Shown here one piece after another: positions 48,701-58,542 of a stretch of 64,000 nucleotides of DNA; within the stretch, counting starts at the first letter, position 1; each line of letters opens with the position of its first letter. Below the pieces are notes generated by a model that saw nothing but the letters and a program-made list of their open reading frames with translations, did not search any database and was not told where the DNA came from. The DNA is taken from the NCBI GenBank assembly GCA_004335835.1, contig RWJK01001794.1:1-64000 (forward strand), in the 5' to 3' direction. This stretch comes from Scenedesmus sp. ARA3 (taxonomy: Eukaryota; Chlorophyta; Chlorophyceae; Sphaeropleales; Scenedesmaceae). The position numbers and the translations under genes were made by a program.

Positions 48701-49833
48701 CTGGGCATGCAGCTCTCCCAGTGATAGGGGCCCGGGGAGCAGCACACCACAGGCACCTGAGCTTGGTGTCTTGTGCGACACCTCCCACCAGCCAGCGCCG
48801 CATCAGTGCATTTTCTTGACGACAGGCGATGAAAGACATAACCGAACAGGTAGCCTGTGAACCGGCTGCTGTCTACTACTCGATACTCTTAGGTAGCAGG
48901 CCAGCCACTGCTGCAGCGCCAGCCGTCATGCACATGATTAACAGACTGCCTCTTCACCGTGCTGCACCTGCTTGATTGACGCTGCTGCAAGTAAACTACA
49001 ACAAACCGTTGAATAAAGAAGGACTAGAGTGAGACCCAATAATACAGCCGGCGACGTCACCTGCGCCATGCGGCTACAGAACGCACAGGCGGCCATGCAG
49101 CCGTTGCTTTCCCAGAACAGCCGGCAAGGCAGACAAGCACTGAAGAGAGAAAGCTAGCTGCATCTAAAAGGAAGGCAAAAAGATGCAAAGTGAGATGTAA
49201 GACCCAGTGCTGACAACCAGCTTGCACTCTGCAGGTACTACAGCAGCAGCTGTAGATCAGGAAGTGGCTCCCTTCTATTTGCTGTGCAAAATGTGTGAGT
49301 GCTTCAGCGCATCGAGAATCGAAAACCGGCTCAACAATGCTCGACCAAGGTTGCACAAACTGCAGCCTTGGCAGTGTGCATGCAAAGCGATGCAAAAATT
49401 TGGGCACCAGGGGATGCTGCACGCAATGCTGACCACCATGCACAGCAGCAGCAGCAGCAGCAGCAGCTGCAGCAAGTACTGTGATGTTGCAAGCACGAGA
49501 CTCAGCAGATCTTATACCTGCAGCACCTGCATGCCTCAGCATGACACCAAACACGTATCTTTTGTGAAGTAATCTGATCAGGGCGCTAGCACATCCAGGC
49601 ATAAAAGATGCATAAATAATGCTAGTGGCAGCTGAACGCCAGTGAAGTTGCCGGCCAAGGCACCAAATCCCTGCCCTGCTGAGCGTTGAGCACTTTCAAG
49701 AGCCCAGCCGCACCAAGCCGGAGGCTGCTGCTCCCAGCTGGTGCCTGCAGAGCACTGCTGCCAGCATCAGCGACACAACCAGACGCGGCACGCACACCTG
49801 CCATGCATGTTGTGCTGGTTGCATGCTGGCTGA
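45751..49833. other. 4.1-kb convergent intergenic region without a convincing gene
   Basis: The region lies between the ends of the methyltransferase (+) and the broken kinase (-). It is AT-richer than the genes and in places CA/TG-rich (about 46,850-47,050 and 48,040-48,180). Open frames (for example 46097-46531 + and 49057-49602 -) show no domain and no splice-consistent extension. It contains one GC-rich hairpin (46751-46782). No tRNA, rRNA or transposase was recognised. Confidence 0.6.
46751..46782. repeat. GC-rich hairpin, 11-bp perfect arms
   Basis: CAGCCCAGGCC pairs with GGCCTGGGCTG around a loop of about 10 nt that is itself partly palindromic (GGGCCCTAGGG). It stands alone in the convergent intergenic region. 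Confidence 0.75.
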
Positions 49834-52800
49834 TCAGCAGATTGTGCAGCCACAAGCGGGGGGGCCTTCCACAGGCGGGTTGCGCTCAACCTGCTCACTT
49901 GGCGCTGCAGCAGTCCAGCTGCAGCTTGATGACGCTGCCAGCCCAGGCTTACCGGCAGGCTTTGAACTGCCAACAGTTGTGACTGATGCAGCAAAAGCAG
50001 CAGTTGCGTTGAAGCCCAGGCTCAGTGAGCCGCGCCTGCTGCCGCCACTGCTGCCTGCCCCCCTCTCCTCCTCTGCCAGCAGCTGGGTGAGTGCGCGCAG
50101 CACGCCGGCCATGGCCGGGCGCGCCGCGGGCTGCTGCTGCCAGCAGGCCGTCACCAGCTCCTCGAGGCATGCGCTTGGGGCGGGAGGGGCGGTAGCCCTG
50201 CGACACCTTCTCAGCATACCTGCAGCAGGACCGGCCAGTGGCAGCAGGAACTGTCGGCCCGACAGGTGCGGCACCTGCAACGCTGACAGGAGGATGTTTC
50301 CTTCGATATCAGCCCATACTCAGCTCGTTATTGTACAGCTCTGAGCAGCTGCAGCAGGCCGAAGCAGCTGTGACATTCATGATATTCATGATGCACTTGC
50401 AGCCTGCAGCCGTTGCAACCAACCAGGCTGCGCGCACCTCTCTGTGACGGCCGGGTCGCTGGGGTGTGCCGGCAGCTCGCTGAACAGCAGCAGGCAGCGT
50501 GCCGCCGGCTGGTACAGCATCACGCCAAAGCTGAACACGTCGGCCTTCTCGTTGTACGGCTGGCCCAGCAGCACCTCAGGGGCCATGTACATGTAGCTGC
50601 CCGTCTGGCCTGCATGAGGGATGGTAGAGAGGCAGCGCAGGGACAGACAGAGCAAGCAGCAGCTCAGGTATCGCCTGAGTGATACAGTCATCGTACAAGT
50701 TGATGTCCGCACCACGCTTCTGTCAGTCCGCACCACCTTGCTATCTGTCTGACCACAAATGGCTGGTGGTAAGCTCGTCTGCAGCACCCTAGCTTGCTGA
50801 CCGTCAGCTACCGTTTGACCCAGCATCAACGCAGCAACCTGCAGCAGGCAATCCTGGCCTGCACAAGCTGCAGCAGCATGCGCATGCACCCCCACCTGTC
50901 ATGTCGAACACGCTCTCCACCTCAGTCCAGCCCTCTTCCGCCTCATCGCTGCTGCGGGGCGCATACGTGGCCTTAGAGTCCCAGGTGCCGCCTGTGGCCA
51001 TGCTGCCCATGCTGCCGTAGTCATCATCAGACAGCAGCTCACCACCCACCAGCCCACAGCTCTGCAGGTGCAGCCCAGCCATGCAGCGCAGCCGGCAGTC
51101 CGCCGCCTCAGCAGCACCAGCACCAACAGCACAAGCAGGAGGGGCAGCAGCAGCAGGCCTGCGCAGCTGGCACGACGCACGGCGCCTGGGGCCTGCGTGT
51201 GTGGCCGCACCGCCGCGCAGGTGCTGCGCTGCGCTGGCGACTGCTGCTGCCTCGCGCTCGTCGCGCAACGAGACGCCCCAGCTGCTGCTGCTGCTGCTGA
51301 GCAGCGGCGTGGAAGAAGCCCGCAGCGGCCGCTCCTGCTGCGGCGCAGCACCAGGATGCTCAGGGCCAACACACCGCCCTGGCTGGCTGCAGAGCATGGC
51401 ACCAGCCTTGCCTCCATCGCACTGCTTGGCCAAGCCGCCCGCCTGCTGGTGTGCGCTGTCCTTATCCGAGGTGGCGGCTGCCTCAGGCAGCTCAGCAGCA
51501 GCAGCAGCAGCGCCGCCCTGCACTGGCGTCTGCTCCAACTGCTGCTGCAGTGCTTGCAGGTGCTGCTGCGTCAGCTGCGCGCCAGCAGCGCCGCCGCCGC
51601 TGCTGGAGGCAGCTGAGCTGCTGAAGCTGCTGTGTGCAGCTGCCTGGGTGGTGGCGGCTGGCATGTATGGCGCCTGCAGCGTGCCGCAATCCTGCCTGCT
51701 GCCGCTGCTGCTGCTGGTGAAGAAGTGGCGGGCTGGCTGCTGCCGCCATGGTCAAAGCTCACGCGCAGCAGCCGCTCACGCGAGCCGTCCACCACCTGCA
51801 GTGCAGCACATGAGCAGCAGCAGCGGCGCGGCGGTTGAGTGCTGCATGCGCAGACGTGCGGTTGTCGCAGGCCACTAGGCTGTGAGTGCTAGCAGCATGC
51901 TGTTCCGAGCTGGTGAGCGGCAGCGTCTTGTGACAATGCTGCACCTGAGAGCCGGCTCTGCGCTGCTGGGCAGCCGCTCACCACATGCAGGCTGAAGTCG
52001 ATTCTCGCAAGAAGATCAGGTAACAGGTGCAATCAGCAGATTCATCTCAAAGCTGTCAACTCCTCTTGCAGCTGCTCTGGGCCTCATTCAACACGCTCCT
52101 GCTGCTGCCTGCGCTGTGCCAGCAGCGTGCCAGGCTCACCACGTGAAGCCCAAAGTCGCTGAGCTTGGCCACCCAGGCTCCCTCCTCCTTGGCTCAGCTT
52201 CACGTCCCTGTGCAGCACAGCGGGGCTGCGGCCGTGCAGGTACTGCAGGGCGCTGGCCACGTCCAGGGCCCAGGTCAGCGCCTGCGCGTTGCTGTAGACC
52301 TGCCTGCCTGAGCTGATCATGCTCTGGGACACCTTGTGCATCAGCGTGCCGCCCTGCAGTTGAACGATGCCAGCAAGTTATTTTGTCGTCTAATTATATC
52401 ACAATTGGTTTGAGAGCAGTACAGACTTGGTGCTTGCGTTCCCCTGTCTTGCCTCCACAGCACTGGCACCTGGCCAGGGACTGAGTGTCGCCCAGCTGGG
52501 AGCATCATGCTCAACAGCAGTATTGTTGAGGCGTCATTGGGTTCAAAATTACACATCGCTTGCGCACCTTGGCATACTCCAGGACCAGCGCCCATTTGCC
52601 CTGGCGTTCTGCCTGTTTTGGTGTGAGGCGACACAGCGCCTTGAAGCCAACAATGCGCCTGCGCAAGGCAACATATGCCAGGTGTGTACAAAGTGCATCA
52701 CATGTGCATCACATGTGACAGTATCAAAACGGACTGGGACACACTTGCGTATCTCAACGAATACTTGCCGCAGGGCCTGCACTCTGCTGGTTTGAGCAAT

Positions 52801-53222
52801 GGAATGCGTCGATTAACGCCACTTCAAGCAGCAAACTCGCCAAACTGAGGCGCAGCAAAGCGACGGAGCTCGGACCAGGTGTGAGCAAGCAATACAGCTG
52901 CTAGCACTTGCTGACGGCTGCTCTACGCACTTGTGGGAGCACTCATGAAGAATGTGCGCCTCACGCTTGAACATCTTGAAAGCCAGCTCATCCTGGGCAT
53001 CGTGGATGGTCTTCACGGCACATATCTGCCCGTCGAAAACACCTGTGACGCGTTCATACAATACATTTCTCTCAATCACAGCTTGTGATATATTCGATGC
53101 TACTTGTGAGAGCGCGGCCGAGCAAGCCGCTACATACTTCGGTAGACGTCTCCGAATGAACCTCTGCCGATCCTGTGTAGTACTTTGATGCGATGCTTGT
53201 TGTGAGAGTCGTGATCAAGCAT
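49834..53222 (-). pseudogene. Broken protein kinase, inverted paralogue of the 54331-57944 kinase
   Basis: Exons match the plus-strand paralogue one for one: 53138-53222 (start MLDHDSHNKHRIKV; glycine loop IGRGSFGDVYR), 52931-53042 (CAVKTIH), 52568-52658, 52140-52353 (HRDVKLS), 50896-51673 (activation-segment insert), 50438-50609 (TGSYMYMAPEVLLG to the C-lobe), 49834-50219. Two lesions break the frame. The HRD exon is 214 nt instead of 228: 14 nt are missing directly after HRDVKLS, removing the catalytic Asn and shifting out of the DFG frame. The last exon has a net 7-nt loss at RPSRPKRMP. Beyond each lesion the original frame is otherwise well kept, down to a C-terminal CTIC, so decay looks recent; assembly error is the alternative. 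A possible 33-nt extra exon (51763-51795, VVDGSRERLLR) has good splice signals. Two introns of the paralogue are absent. Confidence 0.8.
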
Positions 53223-54330
53223 TGTGTCTAGACAAGCTCTCTGTCCTTGAAGCTGGCTGTTGTAGGAGGCATGTGCCGTCGACATGTGGTACGCTGTGTG
53301 CTATGGCATTTTACGGTGCAGAGGTATAGTCTTGTTTAAACGCATGGGCAGCCATCCGTGAACCTGTGGCAAGCAGATGCAAAGCAGGTGTCAGCAAGAG
53401 GTTCAACAGCATAACAGCATGGTTCAGCGACGTTTCGCCCAATCAAACAGATCAAACCGTGAAGTTTGCATTGCTGCATGTCAAACCTGAGGCAGGTTAG
53501 GCATTGTGCTTTTCTGCAGTACAGCACATGCGATCACATGTCTTGACATGTGTCAAGACATGTGCCTGTACAGGCTAAAGCCAGGCTGCAGCAGGGGCAA
53601 AGGCGGCTGGCGTGTAAGTAGGCGAGCGACAAGGGAGTGTGTGCAGAGTGCTTTGCATGCCCGTTCACTCGTAGCACCGACAAAGGCCAATACGTGGCCT
53701 TGCAGCCCTGCTGTTGGTCAGCAACGCATTGTACACCGTAACTGCTGCTGCCCGTGTTTTGTTTCAGGGTGCAGTACGTAGGTTGATTCTTCCTCTGCAT
53801 GCTGGGTTGCACAGTTGCTGCTGCTGTTCCACCGTAAGAATCGTTGATTCTTGGCATGATTTGATCGCCAGCATCGCGAGGAGCATCACCGGCACCTACC
53901 AGTGCAAGCCCAATTTGGTTGTACATCAAGTGAAATATAAACCCTCTTGCATCATACAATGGTTTGAATTCACTGTTGGGATGTACTTGAAGATCCGCAC
54001 TATTAGCACATTGAACACCCATCGTGGGGTAGGTTCCTCAGCCCTTCAGACACCCATCCAAAGCTCGAGCGCGGCTTTCCTATAGAATTTGGGTATGCAT
54101 CCATTTAAAAAAGTTTACACGAACACTGTGAATTGCGCCAGAGTCGATTGAGCGTAACTGGGGGGCTCTTCGCGAGTGATCGGAGACGACGAACGCAGCA
54201 CCCCAAAGCTCACGACAGATTAATTGAACTCGCCAGGTGCTCAAGTCGCTCAAGTGTTGCTCCATACTGCGCTCGAGTACAGCCACACGGGGGCCCATGT
54301 GAGCCACCTGCGACGGCAAGAGTCAGCAGT
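53223..54330. promoter_or_regulatory. Divergent region between the paired kinases
   Basis: About 1.1 kb lie between the two kinase start codons. The sequence is AT-richer and CTG-free and contains a 30-bp palindrome at 53535-53564. No exon was recognised. An in-frame ATG at 54133 would extend the plus kinase by 66 residues, but that extension has no counterpart in the paralogue. Confidence 0.55.
53535..53564. repeat. 30-bp near-perfect palindrome, 14-bp arms
   Basis: CACATGTCTTGACA, the dinucleotide TG, then the exact reverse complement TGTCAAGACATGTG. It lies about 310 bp upstream of the minus kinase start and about 770 bp upstream of the plus kinase start. A dimeric-factor site or a cruciform are both possible. 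Confidence 0.85.
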
Positions 54331-54713
54331 ATGCAGCAAGCAGAAGGAAAACACAAACTTAAGGTTGTATCCCAGCTGGGTAAGGGCGCATTTGGCACCG
54401 TCTACAAAGGTAAGTAGCCCCACCACTCTCATGCACCAGCGATACTCCAGCATGCTGCCGTGCACAAGAGACACCTGACGGAATCACAGAAACACGACCA
54501 ACCTGCTGACTCCAAGCTGTTGTGCTGCTGCTGTGCATGTCTGTGCTTGATTCTCGTCTCGCGCAGGCACTTAAGACGGGTCGCTGGTTGCGGTCAAAAC
54601 CGTCAGCGCAGAGGACGCCAAGGCTGTCAAAGATGCAGCCTACGGGATGTTCAAGAAGGAGGCGGACATACTGCGCCACTGCTGCCACGGGTGGGCAGGT
54701 CCTCCTGGCTGCA

Positions 54714-54745
<32 letters not shown>

Positions 54746-57700
54746 ACAGCTATTGTCATGCATGATAGCTGCGCTTGGCATGCCTACAAACATGAGGACA
54801 CCCACACGCTAGAGGTTGAGAAGATCGCCTCCGGCCATTTTACATTCTTGAGGTGGCGATAGACATGCTGACCAGTTGATGATGCATGTTGCAGGCGCAT
54901 CATTGGCTACAAGGCCCTCTGCAAGCTCAACGACAGGCAGGATGCAGCTGGCGGCAACTGGGCCCTGGTGCTGGAGTATGCAAAGGTGAAAAAGTTGACC
55001 TGCCGCCCACATCGGCCCTAGCGGCATGTGCTGCACGCGCCTTCGCAGACCCCCAGTTGCCGCAACGGCGTGCTGCACCGCGTGCTGCAGCACCTTGCTG
55101 AATACCACGACAGAATCTAGTCAGTGCAGCAGCAGCAGCTGCCATATGCCAACAGCGTCTACTTCTGCAGTGAGTCAAAGTCATGAAAGCTGATATGCTG
55201 CTGCTGCTGCTGCTGCCTCAGGGCGGCACGCTGATGCACAAGGTGTCCCAGAGCATGATCAGCCCAGGCAGGCAGGTCTACAGCAACGCGCAGGCGCTGG
55301 CCTGGGCCCTGGACGTGGCCAGCGCCCTGCAGTACCTGCACGGCCGCAGCCCCGCTGTGCTGCACAGGGACGTGAAGCTGAGCAACATGCTGCTGGCCAA
55401 GGAGGAGGGAGCCTGGGTGGCCAAGCTCAGCGACTTTGGGCTTCACGTGGTGAGCCTGGCAAGCTGGCGGCACCGCACAGGCAGCAGCAGGAGCATGCTG
55501 CATGAGGCCCAGAGCAGCTGCAAGAGGAGTTGACAGCTTTGACGAATCTGCTTACTTCACTTGTCAGTTGAGCTTGATGTGAGAGTCCAAGAGCGCAAAC
55601 ACAGCTGACATTATAGCGATGTCACTGACATGATGCTGCACCTGGTTGCTGCTACAGGTGATACCTCAAGACGCTGCCAGCAGCAAGCCACCAGAGCTGC
55701 GGCAGATCTCAGTGGAGGCAAACAATATTGTGGCGGCACTGCAAGCAGCGCAGCAGGAGCCGCAGCAGCGGCAACAGCAGCAGCAGGAGCGTGAGGTGGG
55801 TCTGCTTGCTGTGAAGGGCAGCAGGAGCAACAGCCCCCTGCACAGTGTCAATGGCCTGACAGGAGGCTGGTCCCAGCTGACACAGCAGCACCTGCAGGAG
55901 CTGCAGCAACAGCTGGACAGCAGCAGTGCGGCTGAGAAGGCAGCAGCAGCTTGCCCGTTCTGCAACGACTCCACAGACAGTGCACAGCAGCTGTGCAGAT
56001 TGGCAGGCGCTGCCGCAGGCTGCGGCAGGCAGGGCTGCCCAGCAGCGCAGCACGCCTTCTATGGGGAGATGCACGACTCCAGCGGCAGTGTGCCGTATGT
56101 GGGCATGACGCCGGGGGCACGCCAGGAGCTGCGGGCCGCTGCAGGGGCGCCTGCCAGCCGTGGCCGCGCCCCTCCCAGGCGTGCCGCCTCCTTTGCTGGC
56201 GGCGCGCCAGCAGCATCTGCCATGGCAGCGCCAGCGGAGGGCGGTGCGCGGCGCAGGGCCGGGCCGAGCCGCAGCGTGTCATTCCGGGTGGAGCCTGCTC
56301 AGCAGCAGGGTGATGCAGCAGGTGCTGCGGGGGCTGGCGGCAGCAGCAGCCAGCCGGCCAGGCGCTGGACGGAGCCTACGGAGCAGTTTGCGGACGACGC
56401 CAGCGTGTGCAGCGCCGCCACTATGGCCACCTGGGTGTCTGGCAGCACGCAGTGCACGGGCACCAGCTGCAGCACCGATGACAGCAGCAGCATCGCAGAG
56501 GCAGAGCAGCTCTTCAACATGACAGGTGGGCGCCGAGTATACCTCTGCTCAGTGGGGTTGATGCCAGCAGGATGACATTGACACGGCATGGTTGGCTCCA
56601 GCATCCTTGCGTGTCTGTTTGCAGGAAACGCCCCAAAATGCAACGCATGCATCAGCCAAACAGCCTGCTTGCAGCCTGCTTGCACCAGCGCCATGGCTGG
56701 CCTGGCATTGACGGCATGTTCTCTGCATCGCGCTGTGTGACCTGCAGGCAAGACGGGCAGCTACCTCTACATGGCGCCAGAAGGTGAGGCAGCAGCAGCA
56801 GCTGCAGCATCATGCTGCCAATGATTGATGTGCGCTGCTGCAGTGTTTGTGTGCAGCATGCGCAAGAGCCCGAGTTGGACTTTTAGCAGGGCTTCTGCTT
56901 GACAGTGCCAGTGTGCGGCATGCTTGGCCTGGTAGCATGGCTGCCACCTCACCTCTGCCCTGCTGCGACCTGCCCCTCACCTCTGTCCTGCAGTGTGGAA
57001 GAACCAGCCCTACAACGAGAAGGCAGACGTGTTCAGCTTTGGCGTGGTGAGCAACACCAGCAATCATGACGAAGAGTGTTTGCCTGTGTTGTGGCCTGCA
57101 ACTGCCGTGCTCAGCAGGCTGGCAGCAATGGCGAGCGATGCCTGCTACTTCTTGTGCTCAGTGTTGCGAACGCTCACACATACTGCAAACTAAGGCGCCG
57201 GAAGCCGGGTTGCACTGCCATAGCAACACCGTCTGCCGACCTGCGAGCATGCCAAGCACCGTCACCTGCTACTGCTGCAGATGCTGATGCTGATGTTGCT
57301 GCTGTTGCCGATTGCTTGCTGCCGGCCAGGTGCTGTATGAGCTGGTGTCCCGCTGCCTGCTCATCTTCACCGAGCTGCCCACCAGCACCACCGACCCCAT
57401 CATCACGGAGAGGTGCGCAGCCTGACACGGACAGGCAGCACAGACACAGCAATGCCCTGCTCTATTGCCTGCTTGCTTGCTGTAGGAGCCGACTGCTGCA
57501 CAGCCTGCTCTGATGTGTTTACCTGACAACTGTCCCGTTTATGTGACTTGGTGTGTACGCGCCGTTTGCAGGTATGCTGAGAAGGTGTCGCAGGGCTATC
57601 GCCCCTCCCGCCCCAAGCGCATGCCGCCCGGCGTGTGGGAGCTGGTGACGGCCTGCTGGCAGCAGCAGCCCGCTGCGCGCCCGGCCATGGCCAGCGTGGT

Positions 57701-57944
57701 GGCAGCACTCACTCAGCTGCTGGCAGAGGATGAGAGGGGGGCAGGCAGCAGGCGCAGCTCCTTCAGCTTTGCCACCCCTGCTGCCGGCTCAGCTGCTGCA
57801 GCTGCCAACGGCGCCACTGCTGCGGTGGCAGCTGGTGCGGCTAGCGATGGTGCTGCTGGGGACGATGCTCTGCAGCAGGCGCCTGCAGCTGCTCAGGCAG
57901 CTGGTGGTGAGCCATCTCAGGGCTGTGCTTGCGTGATATGTTGA
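54331..57944 (+). CDS. Protein kinase with activation-segment insertion and CaaX end
   Basis: Nine exons: 54331-54409, 54576-54690, 54895-54985, 55222-55449, 55658-56525, 56748-56783, 56994-57046, 57330-57412, 57572-57944. They give 641 residues in frame throughout. Motifs: glycine loop LGKGAFGTVYK (16-26), LVAVK (Lys 34), ALVLEYAK hinge region, HRDVKLSN (Asp about 145), DFG (about 166), TGSYLYMAPE (about 463-472), YNEKADVFSFGV, then ELVTACWQQQPAARPAM (subdomain XI). This is a TKL-like layout with all catalytic residues. Between DFG and MAPE lie about 290 extra residues rich in Gln, Ala, Ser and Arg, encoded by one 868-nt exon. The last residues are CACVIC, a CaaX box with a second Cys just upstream. 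Prenylation and membrane anchoring are inferred. The start puts the glycine loop at the same depth as in the paralogue. Exon 2 uses an unusual TTAAG acceptor. Targets unknown. Confidence 0.88.
56748..56783 (+). other. 36-nt microexon encoding the kinase MAPE motif
   Basis: Flanked by CCTGCAG and GTGAGG, it supplies most of GKTGSYLYMAPE. In the minus-strand paralogue the same codons are fused with the next two exons into one 172-nt exon, exactly the sum 36+53+83, which confirms the boundaries. Confidence 0.9.
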
Positions 57945-58211
57945 AGCCGCTAGGCCGCGCAAGGGCAGGCTGTTGGGTGACTTGAGTGATGGGGGCCTTG
58001 GGTGATGTGGTGCGCTGACGTCAGCGTTGCTGCGGCCGTGTGTGTGTTGGCGGGTGGGGTGTGGGTGGGGGTGGGGTGAACGCGCGCATGCCATATGCAC
58101 CAAGGGTTATGATGCGGTGATGCTCATGTGAAAGTGCTGTAACAAGCTTATTTGCACTGTTGTGGTTGTTATTGTCAAGCTGCTCATGTGTTGTCAAGCT
58201 TGCTGCCTCTC
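57945..58211. other. Kinase 3' flank
   Basis: Short interval after the kinase stop with a GT-rich stretch (58,030-58,080) and a TGTAA signal at 58138. No exon seen. Confidence 0.5.
58138..58142 (+). promoter_or_regulatory. UGUAA poly(A) signal of the plus-strand kinase
   Basis: TGTAA occurs about 195 bp after the kinase stop codon, in the position expected for a chlorophyte polyadenylation signal. Confidence 0.55.
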
Positions 58212-58542
58212 ATGAGGATCAAGCGGCGTGTGTTAGCACAACGTTGTGTGTGTATAGTGGTGAGTGCTGTGTTGTGTGGTGACGTATTCCAGCTGTGCAT
58301 GTGATTCCATGGATGCACCCTGGGGTCGTCCAGGCAGAAGATGCTCCTGCAGACTATGAACCTGGCCAGCACAAGTACTTGACAGTGGGCAGCTGCGAGC
58401 TCATGATGCTGGAGGTGGGCATGGCTGCATCTGCTGTGCATGGATGTTTGTCAGGCACCTGTGCCAGCAGGACCTCACAGATCGGGCTGCTGAAGCTGTG
58501 CTTGCAGTGCAAGAGCGCCAGGCGGAACTTGCTGCATCTTAG
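58212..58542 (+). CDS. Possible three-exon gene for a 66-residue protein
   Basis: Exons 58212-58259, 58334-58414 and 58471-58542 can be joined with good signals: GTGAGT and GTGGGC donors, GTCCAG and CCAGCAG acceptors, all phase 0. The product starts MRIKRRVLAQRC, continues AEDAPADYEPGQHKYLTVGS and ends in a helix-like DLTDRAAEAVLAVQERQAEL before TAG. The second and third segments have coding-like composition, unlike the surrounding DNA. No family was recognised. It could instead be the 3' end of a longer gene or a relic. The last acceptor may lie 3 nt upstream. Confidence 0.3.

Noticed and set aside
49057..49602. 181-codon minus-strand open frame downstream of the broken kinase
   Set aside because: No domain, no splice continuity, low-complexity Ala run from a CAG repeat; not distinguishable from chance.
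51571..51795. Extended exon starting VVDGSRERLLR in the broken kinase
   Set aside because: The full frame ends in a stop before the insert exon. Only its first 33 nt, with a GTGAGC donor, could be a real microexon, noted in the pseudogene entry.
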